From contig NZ_CAJYMD010000028.1 of the NCBI RefSeq assembly GCF_913776015.1, positions 1 to 64,000 of the forward strand: a stretch of 64,000 nt of DNA, in the 5' to 3' direction. Position numbers and translations under genes: made by a program. Position 1 is the stretch's first letter. The number at the start of each line of letters is the position of its first letter. The notes beneath the pieces were generated by a model. It searched no databases. It worked only from the letters and a program-made list of their open reading frames with translations, and was not told the origin of the DNA. Positions 8,515 through 18,700 of this stretch are shown one piece after another. The DNA is from an uncultured Oxalicibacterium sp. GTDB taxonomy: Bacteria > Pseudomonadota > Gammaproteobacteria > Burkholderiales > Burkholderiaceae_D.

Positions 8515-10770
8515 ATGAAATTCCGCTTCCCCATCGTCATCATCGATGAAGATTTCCGTTCCGAAAACACCTCGGGACTCGGCATCCGCGCCCTTGCGGA
8601 AGCCATCGAGAAGGAAGGCATGGAAGTGCTGGGCCTGACGAGCTACGGTGATCTGGCGCAGTTTGCGCAGCAACAGTCGCGTGCTTCGGCGTTCATCCTG
8701 TCGATCGACGATGAGGAATTCGGTGCCGGTTCGTTCGAGGAAACCGATTACGCGCTCAAGTCGCTGCGCGCCTTCGTCGAGGAAATTCGCCACAAGAATG
8801 CGGACATTCCGATCTACATGTACGGCGAAACGCGTACCTCGCGCCACATTCCGAATGACATCCTGCGCGAACTGCATGGCTTCATTCACATGTTTGAAGA
8901 CACGCCGGAATTCGTGGCGCGCCACATTATTCGCGAAGCCAAGTCGTATCTCGACAGCCTGGCGCCACCGTTTTTCCGCGCCCTCGTCGATTACGCACAA
9001 GATGGTTCGTATTCATGGCACTGCCCCGGTCACTCGGGCGGCGTGGCCTTCCTGAAATCGCCAATCGGCCAGATGTTCCACCAGTTCTTTGGTGAAAACA
9101 TGCTGCGCGCCGACGTCTGCAACGCCGTGGAAGAACTCGGCCAGTTGCTCGACCACACGGGCCCGGTCGCCAAATCCGAACGCAATGCCGCACGTATTTT
9201 CAATGCTGATCACTGCTATTTCGTCACCAACGGCACCTCGACCTCGAACAAGATGGTCTGGCACTCGACCGTTGCGCCCGGCGATATCGTGGTGGTCGAT
9301 CGTAATTGCCACAAATCGATTCTGCACTCGATCATCATGACCGGCGCAATTCCGGTGTTCCTGATGCCGACACGTAATCACCTCGGCATCATCGGGCCGA
9401 TTCCGTTGTCGGAATTCTCGATGGACAACATCCGCAAGAAGATCGAAGCCAATCCGTTTGCGCGGGAAGCCGTCAACAAGAAGCCGCGCATCCTCACCAT
9501 CACGCAATCGACCTACGATGGCGTGGTGTACAACGTGGAAGTGCTGAAAGATTTGCTCGACGGCGAAATCGATACGCTGCATTTTGATGAAGCATGGCTG
9601 CCACACGCCACCTTCCATGATTTCTACAAGAACATGCACGCGATCGGCAAGGATCGCCCGCGCGCCCATGAATCGATGATTTTCTCGACGCAATCCACGC
9701 ATAAGTTGCTGGCCGGCCTGTCGCAGGCTTCGCAAATTCTGGTACGCGAATCGGAAAAAGTGAAGCTCGATCAGGATGCCTTCAACGAAGCGTACCTGAT
9801 GCACACTTCCACCTCGCCGCAATACTCGATCATCGCGTCGTGCGACGTCGCCGCCGCCATGATGGAAGCGCCGGGCGGTACCGCGCTGGTGGAAGAAAGC
9901 ATTCTGGAAGCACTCGACTTCCGCCGCGCCATGCGCAAGGTCGAAGCCGAATGGGGCGATAACGACTGGTGGTTCAAGGTGTGGGGGCCAGACAGCTTTG
10001 CTGAAGAAGGCATTGGCACGCAGGACGACTGGATGATCCGTGCCGAGGACAACTGGCATGGTTTCGGCAATCTGGCACCGGGCTTCAACATGCTCGATCC
10101 GATCAAGGCCACCATTGTCACGCCGGGCTTGTCGCTGGACGGCAAATTTGGCAACTCGGGTATTCCGGCATCGATCGTCACCAAATATCTGGCCGAACAC
10201 GGCGTCATCGTCGAGAAATGCGGCCTATATTCGTTCTTCATCATGTTCACCATCGGCATCACCAAGGGCCGCTGGAACACGCTGCTCACCGCGCTGCAAC
10301 AGTTCAAGGACGATTACGACAAGAACCAGCCAATCTGGCGCATCCTGCCGGAATTCGCCGCCGCGAATCCGCGCTACGAAACCGTCGGCCTGCGCGATCT
10401 GTGCCAGATGATTCACGATTTCTACAAGGCCTACGACGTGGCACGCCTGACGATGGAAATGTATCTGTCCGACATGCAGCCGGCCATGAAACCGTCGGAT
10501 GCCTTTGCCAAGATGGCACACCGCGAAATCGAACGCGTGGCCATCGACGATCTGGAAGGCCGCGTCACCTCGATTCTGCTGACGCCTTATCCACCGGGCA
10601 TTCCGCTGCTGATCCCAGGTGAACGCTTCAATCGCACCATTGTCGATTACCTGCGTTTCGCACGCGATTTCAATGAGAAATTCCCGGGTTTCGAGACCGA
10701 TGTGCATGGACTCGTCACGCGCGAAGTTGATGGCAAGCGTGGCTACTTCGTGGATTGTGTGAAGCAGTAA
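8515..10770 (+). CDS. Arginine/lysine/ornithine decarboxylase (PLP, AdiA/LdcI class)
   Basis: A 751-residue fold-type I decarboxylase. It has the response-regulator-like N-terminal wing domain (IVIIDEDF at the start), the core PLP domain with WHCPGHSGG, FDEAW and the Schiff-base lysine K397 in STHKLLAGLSQAS, and the C-terminal domain with LLTPYPPGIPLLIPGE. Such enzymes remove CO2 from basic amino acids for acid resistance or polyamine supply. I cannot decide the substrate from sequence. No antiporter gene is adjacent, which argues mildly for a biosynthetic or housekeeping role. The photolyase gene starts 21 bases downstream. Confidence 0.9.
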   Translation: MKFRFPIVIIDEDFRSENTSGLGIRALAEAIEKEGMEVLGLTSYGDLAQFAQQQSRASAFILSIDDEEFGAGSFEETDYALKSLRAFVEEIRHKNADIPIYMYGETRTSRHIPNDILRELHGFIHMFEDTPEFVARHIIREAKSYLDSLAPPFFRALVDYAQDGSYSWHCPGHSGGVAFLKSPIGQMFHQFFGENMLRADVCNAVEELGQLLDHTGPVAKSERNAARIFNADHCYFVTNGTSTSNKMVWHSTVAPGDIVVVDRNCHKSILHSIIMTGAIPVFLMPTRNHLGIIGPIPLSEFSMDNIRKKIEANPFAREAVNKKPRILTITQSTYDGVVYNVEVLKDLLDGEIDTLHFDEAWLPHATFHDFYKNMHAIGKDRPRAHESMIFSTQSTHKLLAGLSQASQILVRESEKVKLDQDAFNEAYLMHTSTSPQYSIIASCDVAAAMMEAPGGTALVEESILEALDFRRAMRKVEAEWGDNDWWFKVWGPDSFAEEGIGTQDDWMIRAEDNWHGFGNLAPGFNMLDPIKATIVTPGLSLDGKFGNSGIPASIVTKYLAEHGVIVEKCGLYSFFIMFTIGITKGRWNTLLTALQQFKDDYDKNQPIWRILPEFAAANPRYETVGLRDLCQMIHDFYKAYDVARLTMEMYLSDMQPAMKPSDAFAKMAHREIERVAIDDLEGRVTSILLTPYPPGIPLLIPGERFNRTIVDYLRFARDFNEKFPGFETDVHGLVTREVDGKRGYFVDCVKQ

Positions 10771-10791
10771 TGCCATCCAGCCGGGGATCGG

Positions 10792-12324
10792 ATGAAACCA
10801 CTGTGCAGACTGATCCTCGGCGACCAGCTCAATCCTGAGCACAGCTGGTTTTCGGAAACACGCGACGACGTCATCTACCTGATGATGGAAGTCAGGCAGG
10901 AAACCGATTACGTCCTGCATCACGCGCAAAAGATCATCGCCATTTTTGCCGGCATGCGTGATTTTGCTCGGCATCTCGAAACGCACGGGCATCGTGTTCA
11001 TTACCTGCAGATCGACGACAAGGAAAATCTTCCCTCCCTCACAGCCAACCTCGATCAATTGCTAGCGACGTACAAAGCCAGTGGATTCGAGTATCAGGCA
11101 CCTGACGAGTGGCGGCTGGACGAGCAGCTGGCGCGCTATGTCGAGAAGCTGCACATTCCGGCGCGCATGGTCGATACCGAACACTTCTATACAGCGCGCG
11201 ACGAAGCCTTTCTTCTGTTCGAAGGCCGCCAGCAGTGGCTGATGGAGCACTTCTATCGTCAGATGCGCATCAAGCACAACGTGCTAATGAGCGGGCCGCG
11301 CAAGCCTGTCGGCGCAAAGTGGAACTTCGATCACGACAACCGCAAGAGCTGGTCAGGCACGCCACGCGAACCCGAAGATATACGTCCGCTGCACGACCAC
11401 AGCGCACTCTGGCAGCAAATCAGCGATGCCGGCGTGAAAAGCTTTGGACGACCGTCCGCCAGCGCGATTCCCTGGCCGCTCAACCGACAAGAGGCATTGG
11501 CGCAACTCACGCACTTCATTGACGAGGTGTTGCCGCATTTCGGCGATTTTCAGGATGCGATGCATACCCAGGCGCCTCGCCTGTTTCACAGTCTGCTGTC
11601 CTTCGCACTCAATACCAAGATGCTCAATCCGCTTGAAGTCGTGCAGGCGGCAGAAGAGGCCTATCGTCGCGGGCACGCGCCACTGCCAGCGGTCGAGGGC
11701 TTCATTCGGCAGATTCTCGGCTGGCGCGAGTACGTACGGGGCGTCTACTGGGCATACATGCCAGGCTACGACAAGCGTAATGTGTTCAAGCACGATACGC
11801 CGCTGCCACCGTGGTTCTGGGATGGCAAGACAAAAATGCGCTGTCTGTCACATGCAATCGGCCAGTCCCTCGACGACGCGCATGCGCATCACATCCAGCG
11901 GCTGATGATCATTGGTAACTTCGCGCTTCTTGCCGGTCTCGCGCCGAAAGAAGTGCATGAATGGTATCTGGGTGTCTATATTGATGCTTTCGAATGGGTC
12001 GAGCTGCCGAATACGCTCGGCATGAGCCAGTTCGTCGACCACGGCATGCTGGCGACGAAACCCTACGTCTCGAGCGCCGCCTACATTCACCGCATGAGCG
12101 ATTACTGCAAGGGATGCCACTACGATCGGCGCAAGCGTGAGGGCGACGACGCCTGCCCCTTCAACGCGCTGTACTGGGATTTCTTTGACCGGCACGCCGC
12201 CCTGCTCGACAGCAATCAGCGCCTGGGCATGGTGTATCGCCAATTGGAAAAAATGGATGCTGCCACCAGATCGGCCCTGCGGGAACAAGCAAGCAAAACA
12301 CGGGCACGTTTGAACATCTTGTAG
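10792..12324 (+). CDS. Iron-sulfur bacterial (6-4) photolyase/cryptochrome (FeS-BCP, PhrB type)
   Basis: 510 residues. The N-terminal LILGDQL segment and the helical FAD domain (WREYVRGVYW, MIIGNFALL) match the cryptochrome/photolyase-related clade. Four cysteines, Cys351, Cys439, Cys442 (CKGC) and Cys455, fall one residue from the [4Fe-4S] ligands known in Agrobacterium PhrB (350, 438, 441, 454). This supports a light-driven (6-4) photoproduct repair enzyme that uses FAD, a lumazine-type antenna and an Fe-S cluster. ATG follows GGGGATCGG. Probably cotranscribed with the decarboxylase 21 bases upstream, with no obvious functional link. Confidence 0.93.
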   Translation: MKPLCRLILGDQLNPEHSWFSETRDDVIYLMMEVRQETDYVLHHAQKIIAIFAGMRDFARHLETHGHRVHYLQIDDKENLPSLTANLDQLLATYKASGFEYQAPDEWRLDEQLARYVEKLHIPARMVDTEHFYTARDEAFLLFEGRQQWLMEHFYRQMRIKHNVLMSGPRKPVGAKWNFDHDNRKSWSGTPREPEDIRPLHDHSALWQQISDAGVKSFGRPSASAIPWPLNRQEALAQLTHFIDEVLPHFGDFQDAMHTQAPRLFHSLLSFALNTKMLNPLEVVQAAEEAYRRGHAPLPAVEGFIRQILGWREYVRGVYWAYMPGYDKRNVFKHDTPLPPWFWDGKTKMRCLSHAIGQSLDDAHAHHIQRLMIIGNFALLAGLAPKEVHEWYLGVYIDAFEWVELPNTLGMSQFVDHGMLATKPYVSSAAYIHRMSDYCKGCHYDRRKREGDDACPFNALYWDFFDRHAALLDSNQRLGMVYRQLEKMDAATRSALREQASKTRARLNIL

Positions 12325-12547
12325 TCTCTCGCCATCCAGATCACCGCTGTCACCTGATGAGGTGAAATTGGCAACGTCCTGGCACCGACGAACCACGACT
12401 TGGCATCCGCTGCCTCAGTGAATCATTGGTACTGGCCGGAAATCGGGATTTTTAGATGCAGGCAGGCGATTACAATAGCGTTGTTACGCATGTGCAGATA
12501 CGCGCGGCGTCGCCCCTCCTGTTACCTTACCCCGCTATTCCGATACC

Positions 12548-13009
12548 ATGCGTCGTTCTGTTCGTCTGCTGATTCCCCTTCTTCTCGCTGCGACCTTGCT
12601 GGCCTCGGCCCGAGCAGAAGACCCGCGCCGCGTCATCAAGCATGCCTTTGTGCCGCATACCGGCCAGACCGTCGTGGTCGCGGAAGGCGATCTGGAACCG
12701 CGCAGTATCGGCAGTTACAGCGTTCGGCTATACGCCAGGAATGACCCGGCTTATCCTTATGACCGATTTGTCGCTGGTCTGGTGCGTCCGCGCAATGGGA
12801 TGATTCAGGATCTGTCCTTTGCCGATATCGACAAGAATGGTCAATCGGACATCGTGGTCATCACCCGCTATGCCGGCAGCGGCAACTTTGTCACAGCGGA
12901 AGCCTTTCATCTGCAAGGCAATACCTTGCGGCTGATCGCATCGGTCGCGGGGCTGGATGCAAAAAAAGATGCGATACAGGCGCTGCAGACAAAACATGCC
13001 AAGCGCTGA
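12548..13009 (+). CDS. Secreted protein resembling the PliI periplasmic lysozyme inhibitor family
   Basis: 153 residues with a Sec signal peptide (cleavage near ASARAED). The mature part contains EGDLEPRSIGSYSVRLY, a D-x-D-x-N-G-type DIDKNGQSDIVV block and the YAGSGNF segment, which recall the PliI (inhibitor of I-type lysozyme) fold family. That family protects peptidoglycan from invertebrate lysozymes. The assignment rests on pattern memory only. No strong ribosome binding site is seen. Single gene between the photolyase and the diguanylate cyclase. Confidence 0.6.
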   Translation: MRRSVRLLIPLLLAATLLASARAEDPRRVIKHAFVPHTGQTVVVAEGDLEPRSIGSYSVRLYARNDPAYPYDRFVAGLVRPRNGMIQDLSFADIDKNGQSDIVVITRYAGSGNFVTAEAFHLQGNTLRLIASVAGLDAKKDAIQALQTKHAKR

Positions 13010-13116
13010 ACGTCCGGGGATATCAGCATCAGACGGCCTGGCTGCCAGCCTTTCCAGCAACCAAAAGTTGTTTTCAGGTAATCTACACACACTCATTTTT
13101 GTGTCAGGTTTCCGCC

Positions 13117-14055
13117 GTGTTTTCCGAACAGCAGTTGTTGGCCATCCTTACCGCGCTTCCCGATCCCGCTTTCATTCTCACGCGTAGCGGTCGGTATGCA
13201 GCCATCTACGGCGGCGCTGATTCTCGCTACTACCATGACGGCAGCATGTTGATTGGCAAATACATGCATGACGTGCTGCATGAAGAGAAAAGTAATTGGT
13301 TCGCGAGCGAGATCGACAAGGCACTCGCCTCGCGCAAACTTCATATCGTCGAATACGGTCTCGCAGCCAGCGATGTGCGCGGCCTGGAATCCGCCGGCCC
13401 CGATGAACCGATCTGGTTTGAAGGTCGCATTCAGGCTCTGGATTTTCAGGTCGATGGCGAAGATGCCGTACTCTGGGTGGCCAGCAACATCACAAGCCGC
13501 AATCAACTTGAAACCAGATTGCGCATGCAAAGTGAAATCGATCCGCTCACCGGTCTCATCAATCGACGCAAGCTGCTCGACCTTCTCGCCGCCCAGTACG
13601 ATGTTTTTCGCCGCTACCAGACGCCGGCGACCGTATTCATGTTCGACATCGATGCCTTCAAAAGCATCAATGACCAGCATGGTCATCTGAAAGGCGATCT
13701 GGCATTGCAAACGATTGCCGCTGTCTGCCGCACGGAGTTACGCACGACCGACCATCCTGCGCGTCTGGGAGGAGATGAATTTATCGTCCTGATGCCGCAT
13801 ACATGCCGTGACGATGCACTGCCGATCGTAGAGCGGTTGCGTGTCAGAATTGCCGACGCAATGCATAACCTGGGCTTGAGAGAAGGTGGCACCATCAGTG
13901 GCGGCTTCAGCGAACTGATGCACGACGACAGCGCGTTCACCGAAGTCATGCGGCGCGCCGATCTGGCGCTTTACAACGCCAAACGCCAAGGGCGAAATCA
14001 AGTCTTGGCCTACCGTCCCGACGCACTTCTGGCTGACCACAGCACCGGGCGATAG
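13117..14055 (+). CDS. PAS-GGDEF diguanylate cyclase
   Basis: Makes cyclic di-GMP from two GTP. N-terminal PAS-like sensor (about residues 1-125, no membrane segment), then a GGDEF domain with intact active site LGGDEF and an inhibitory I-site RTTD exactly five residues before it, so product feedback is expected. The start is uncertain: I prefer the GTG at 13117 with AGG eight bases upstream; a TTG at 13099 is also in frame. No ATG is available near the start. Followed by a shared terminator with dcd. Confidence 0.9.
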   Translation: MFSEQQLLAILTALPDPAFILTRSGRYAAIYGGADSRYYHDGSMLIGKYMHDVLHEEKSNWFASEIDKALASRKLHIVEYGLAASDVRGLESAGPDEPIWFEGRIQALDFQVDGEDAVLWVASNITSRNQLETRLRMQSEIDPLTGLINRRKLLDLLAAQYDVFRRYQTPATVFMFDIDAFKSINDQHGHLKGDLALQTIAAVCRTELRTTDHPARLGGDEFIVLMPHTCRDDALPIVERLRVRIADAMHNLGLREGGTISGGFSELMHDDSAFTEVMRRADLALYNAKRQGRNQVLAYRPDALLADHSTGR

Positions 14056-14073
14056 CGCGCTATCTGCAAATAG

Positions 14074-14099
14074 AAAAAGCCGGCGTATGCCGGCTTTTT
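14074..14099. terminator. Bidirectional terminator between diguanylate cyclase and dcd
   Basis: AAAAAGCCGGC, loop GTAT, GCCGGCTTTTT. Nearly the same stem as the terminator at 2101-2127. Confidence 0.9.
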
Positions 14100-14116
14100 C
14101 ACAACACATCAAAAAC

Positions 14117-14683
14117 TCAGGTCTTCGGCAACGTTACACCATGTTGGCCCTGGTATTTACCACCGCGATCCTTGTAAGACGTTTCACAAACCTCATCGCT
14201 CTCAAAGAACAACACTTGCGCGCAACCTTCGCCCGCATAAATCTTGGCCGGTAGCGGCGTCGTGTTGGAAAACTCCAGCGTCACATAGCCTTCCCATTCC
14301 GGCTCGAACGGTGTCACGTTAACGATGATGCCGCAACGCGCATAGGTCGATTTGCCAAGACAGATGGTCAACACACTGCGCGGAATACGGAAGTACTCGA
14401 CAGTCCGCGCCAGCGCGAACGAGTTGGGAGGGATGATGCAAACATCGCCCTTGAAATCCACAAAGGATTTTTCATCGAAATTCTTCGGATCGACGATGGT
14501 GGAGTTGATGTTGGTGAAAATCTTGAATTCGTTGGCGCAACGAATATCGTAGCCATACGACGACGTGCCATAGGAAACGATCTTGTTGCCGTCGGAATGA
14601 CGAACCTGCCCCGGCTCGAAGGGTTCGATCATGCCGTGCTGCTCCGCCATGCGGCGTATCCATTTGTCGGACTTGATGGCCAT
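14117..14683 (-). CDS. dcd: dCTP deaminase
   Basis: 188 residues, the usual length. Conserved segments include SSYGYDIRC, the [12 protein letters not shown] active-site block and [14 protein letters not shown] with the catalytic Glu. Deaminates dCTP to dUTP, feeding dUMP to ThyA, which is encoded 7 kb away. Single gene with its own terminator. Confidence 0.96.
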   Translation of the reverse strand: MAIKSDKWIRRMAEQHGMIEPFEPGQVRHSDGNKIVSYGTSSYGYDIRCANEFKIFTNINSTIVDPKNFDEKSFVDFKGDVCIIPPNSFALARTVEYFRIPRSVLTICLGKSTYARCGIIVNVTPFEPEWEGYVTLEFSNTTPLPAKIYAGEGCAQVLFFESDEVCETSYKDRGGKYQGQHGVTLPKT

Positions 14684-14761
14684 ATCTTGTGTGTAAAACG
14701 ATGGAAGGAATGTCGCGCAATTCTACGCGAAATTGACCCTACTCCCGCATTATGCCTAGGG

Positions 14762-15424
14762 TTAACGTAAATAATCGATCTTGCATGCAGCCTGCTGCTG
14801 CCCACCACAGAGCGTCATCGCTTTCAGCGAATTCAGGTAGCTTGCCGCTTGCGCAGGCGGGATTCGCCAAGGCAGATTGTTTTTCGCGTCCTGCTCGGAA
14901 CCTGGTCGCCAGCCGTACTGAATCTGGAAGAAATAATCCCTCCCTTCTGCAAAAGCCACGAAGGCTCCCTCCCCATAGGGTGCGGCCGCCCCGTAACGAT
15001 CACAGAAACCACCACTGACGGCAAATGGAATGCCATTGAAGGTGCTGACACGTGCAGTCATCTGGCTATTCTTGCCCGAGCAGGATGCATTTGCGGCATG
15101 CATGTGCTGTGCCAGAACGAGTTCGTTGAAACGTGTCTTTCCCTTCCGGATGTCGTCCATGACGTCAGCCGAAGGATAGGGCATGCGCTTGATCAGTAAA
15201 TAGCCTTTACGCCAGGAACGAATATCTTCATCGCTTGGCACGTACTCGGCGTGAAACGCCCCATCAGGCGCGCCTGCGATTGATGCAAGCTTCCAGCCGG
15301 CCGGAATTTGGTAGTCGAGTTGCTCTCCCGTGACAGCAAATGCCGCATCGGCATAAGCGCCATTTGCCATGCCTATTGTTGAAAATACGAAAAGCAAAAA
15401 GGTTCTGGATAAAATTTTTTTCAT
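14762..15424 (-). CDS. Secreted protein of unknown function
   Basis: 220 residues with a Sec signal peptide ending near GAYADAAF. A strong AAGGAG precedes the ATG. The mature protein is soluble, with a QIPAGWKL segment, one central cysteine pair region (CSGK, GGFCDRYG) and a C-terminal LCGGQQQAACKID with two cysteines, so disulfides are likely in the periplasm. I do not recognise the family. The gene stands alone between dcd and the pseudogene that follows hrpA. Confidence 0.75.
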   Translation of the reverse strand: MKKILSRTFLLFVFSTIGMANGAYADAAFAVTGEQLDYQIPAGWKLASIAGAPDGAFHAEYVPSDEDIRSWRKGYLLIKRMPYPSADVMDDIRKGKTRFNELVLAQHMHAANASCSGKNSQMTARVSTFNGIPFAVSGGFCDRYGAAAPYGEGAFVAFAEGRDYFFQIQYGWRPGSEQDAKNNLPWRIPPAQAASYLNSLKAMTLCGGQQQAACKIDYLR

Positions 15425-15476
15425 CTACCATCTCCTTTCAGTCAGGCACTTGAGACAAATAGCAAAGCCTTGCGTA

Positions 15477-15770
15477 TCAATGTGCGAGCAATTCGTCGCT
15501 TGTTATCAGGCATCCAATGCCCCACACATATTCATCAAGCGTTTGCATGATCTGACGCCAGACAGCATATTTCTGTTTGAGTTCAGCAACTGCGGATGCA
15601 TACCGGTCCAAAGCTTTATCAAATTTTGATTGATGAAAAGACGACGCACTTCATCATAAGAGTCCTCGTCCCGAAAGTGATCGCAATCATTAGGGCGTTC
15701 GACTAACTGTTGAACTTCTGCGGGCAGCGCACGCGCACAATACCAACAGCACGTTGCACAACAGTCTCAT
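15477..15770 (-). pseudogene. Frameshifted small secreted-protein gene
   Basis: An ATG at 15770 overlaps the hrpA stop codon (ATGA) and opens a signal-peptide-like MRLLCNVLLVLCACAA. The frame is then lost. A second frame continues with LPAEVQQLVERPNDCDHFRDED and YDEVRRLFINQ, and a third with DKALDRYASAVAELKQKYA up to a stop at 15477. Joined across two frameshifts these pieces resemble a known class of small proteobacterial proteins with a VERR-x-x-CDHFRGE motif and a C-terminal LA-x-LK-x-KY helix. Interpreted as a decayed gene translationally coupled to hrpA; a sequencing error is the alternative. Confidence 0.6.
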
Positions 15771-18700
15771 CGCTGCATCGACTCCCAAACCTTCTGTAGC
15801 CGCTTGACCGATACCGGCATCGGCGTACGCAATTCCTGTGCAAACAACGATACGCGCAACTCTTCCAGCATCCATCGATACTGATCCATCTTCGGATCGC
15901 CATGTCGCTCTTTCAATGCGCGCTGCCAAGATGATGCGGCCTGCTGCCATTCGCTCATGGCGCGCGCATCGCGTAGTGGATCGGCACGCAGCTTGTCGAT
16001 ACGAATACCGATGGCCTTCAGGTACCGCGGGAAATGCGTGAGGTGCGCGTAGTCGGTCTGCGCAATGAAACGCTTGCCGACCAGTGCCTGCATCTGCGCC
16101 TGCATGTCGTTGACGGCTTGCGTATGCGCTTTCACGGTTTGCAGTTTCTTAGGCAAGGTGTGATAGTCGGCCAGCACGTTACCGGCAAGACGCGCGATTT
16201 CATTCACGAGCAAGCCGAGGCGTGATTTTCCTTCGTCCTTGCGGGCATTGAATTGCTCGGCATTCTTTGGCAATGGGTCTTGCAGGCAGGCGCGTTCAAG
16301 CGCCTGTTCGATGATCTGATCGCGTAGTTCTTCCTGCGAACCAATCGCCATGAACTGCATGCCCATCTGCTGCAAACCGGGGATGTTCTTTTCGAGGAAC
16401 TTGACCTGCTCTTTCAATTGCAGCGCCATCAAACGGCGCAGACCAAGGCGATGCACGCGTGCGGCTTCATCGGGATCGTCGAATACTTCCAGATCGCAAT
16501 GCGTCTTGCGGTCGACGAGTGCGGGAAAGCCGATCAGCTTTTGCTTGCCTTGCTGGATTTCAAGCAATTCGGGCAGTTCACCGAATGTCCATGCAGTGAG
16601 TTGCTGATGCTGCGCATTCTGCGGTTGCTGCGATGCCGCAGTCTTGTCCAAAGATGCCGTTGACGACTGTGCGATCGGCTGCGCAGTGTCAACATGGGCT
16701 TTACTGCCCTTTTCCACCGTAGAAGACGTTAGTGGTGTCGCCGTCTTTTCAGCTAATCGCTGAAAGCTTTCACGCGCCTGCCCGCCGAATTCGGCACGCA
16801 AGGCACCGAGATTGCGCCCCATATCAAGCTGGCGGCCATGCTCGTCGATCACCTTGAAGTTCATGAAGTGATGCGCAGGCAGGGTTTCGAGCTTGTAATC
16901 AGTCTGGCGCGTGACGATGGTTTTTTCTTCGCGTACATCGGCGATCACGGCATCGAGCAAACTGCCACGACCGAAGATGTTTTTCTCTTGCACGCGATCA
17001 CAGAAACCGGCTGCGTAATCCGGCAATGGCACGCAATGGCGACGCAATTTTTGCGGCAGCGATTTGAGTAACAGATGCACCTTGTCCTTCAGCATACCCG
17101 GCACCAGCCATTCGGTACGCTCGACCGAAATCTGATTCAGTGCGTACAAAGGTACGGTCAGCGTCACGCCATCGCGCGGCGAACCCGGCTCGAAATGGTA
17201 AGACAAGGTGGTTGTGGCACCCGCCACGCTCATGCTCTTGGGGAACAGATCGGTCGTCACGCCTGCTGCCTCGTGGCGCATCAGATCGTCGCGATTCAGG
17301 TACAGCAGCTTCGGTTCGGCAGCCGTTGCGTCCTTGTGCCATTTCTCGAAACCGATGCCGTTGAACACATCGGATGGAATCAGCTTGTCGTAGAAAGCGG
17401 CGATCAGTTCGTCATCGACCAGCACATCCAGACGACGCGACTTGTGTTCGAGGTTTTCGATCTCGCGCACGAGCTTGTGGTTATGCGCGAAGAATGGCGC
17501 ACGCGTCTCAAAATCGCCGCCGACCAGTGCATCGCGAATGAAAATCTCACGTGCTTCCTTGGGATTGATGAGGCCGTAATTGATACGACGCTGGCTATAG
17601 ACGACCAGTCCGTACAGCGTGGCACGCTCATAGGCCGAGACCTGCGCGGTACGCTTTTCCCAGCGCGGATCGCCATACGATTTCTTCAGCAAATGCCCGG
17701 CCACGCGCTCCAGCCATTCGGGCTGAATCTGCGCGATGCAGCGCGCATACAGACGCGAGGTATCGACCAGTTCGGCCGCCATGATCCACTTGCTTGCTTT
17801 TTTCTGCAGCGATGAGCCGGGCCAGATATGAAACTTGATGCTGCGCGCGCCTAGATAATGCGGCTCGTCCTCGGCCTTGAAACCGATATTACCCAGCAAA
17901 CCTGTCAGCAGTGCGAGATGCAGTTGCTCGTAGGTTGCCGGCGTTTCGTTGAGCCGCCAGCCCTGCTCGCGCACGATGGTCAACAGTTGCGAATGCACGT
18001 CACGCCATTCGCGCAGTCGCAATTGCGACAGGAAATTGGCGCGGCATTCATCCTGCAACTGACGGTTGGTTTTCTTGTGCTCAATGGCGTCCTGAAACCA
18101 TTTCCATATTTTCAGGTAGCTCTGGAATTCGGATTTGTCATCGGCGAATTTCTTGTGCGCCTGATCGGCGGCATTCTGCGCTTCCAGTGGCCGATCGCGC
18201 GGGTCTTGCACTGACAGTGCTGCGGCGATGATCAGCACCTCATTCAAACAAACGTTTTCCTTGGCTGCCAGAATCATGCGCCCGACACGCGGATCGAGTG
18301 GCAAGCGCGCCAGTTCACGCCCCAGCTTGGTCAGGCGATTATCGTCATCGACGGCGCCGAGTTCCTGCAGCAATTGGTAACCGTCGGCGATCGCGCGGCC
18401 CAGCGGTGGTTCGATGAACGGAAAGTCTTCGACATCGCTCAAGCGCAGCGACTTCATGCGCAGGATGACGGAAGCCAGCGACGAGCGCAGGATTTCTGGC
18501 TCGGTGAATTTAGGCCGTTGCAGATAATCCTGTTCGTCATACAGACGAATGCAGACACCCGCCGCGACGCGACCACAACGCCCGGCGCGCTGATTGGCCG
18601 CCGACTGCGCTACCGGCTCAATCTGCAATTGCTCGACCTTGTTGCGGTAGCTGTAACGCTTGACGCGCGCCAAGCCGGTATCGACCACGTAGCGAATGCC

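Noticed and set aside
9013..10200. 395-codon minus-strand open frame in the decarboxylase gene
   Set aside because: Antisense to the PLP decarboxylase with all catalytic motifs; no ribosome binding site or family likeness.
12350..12365. Hairpin TCACCT-GATG-AGGTGA as terminator after the photolyase gene
   Set aside because: Stem is short and no T-run follows; may be chance.
15369..15629. 86-codon plus-strand open frame
   Set aside because: Covers the pseudogene and the start of the secreted protein on the opposite strand; no coding signs.
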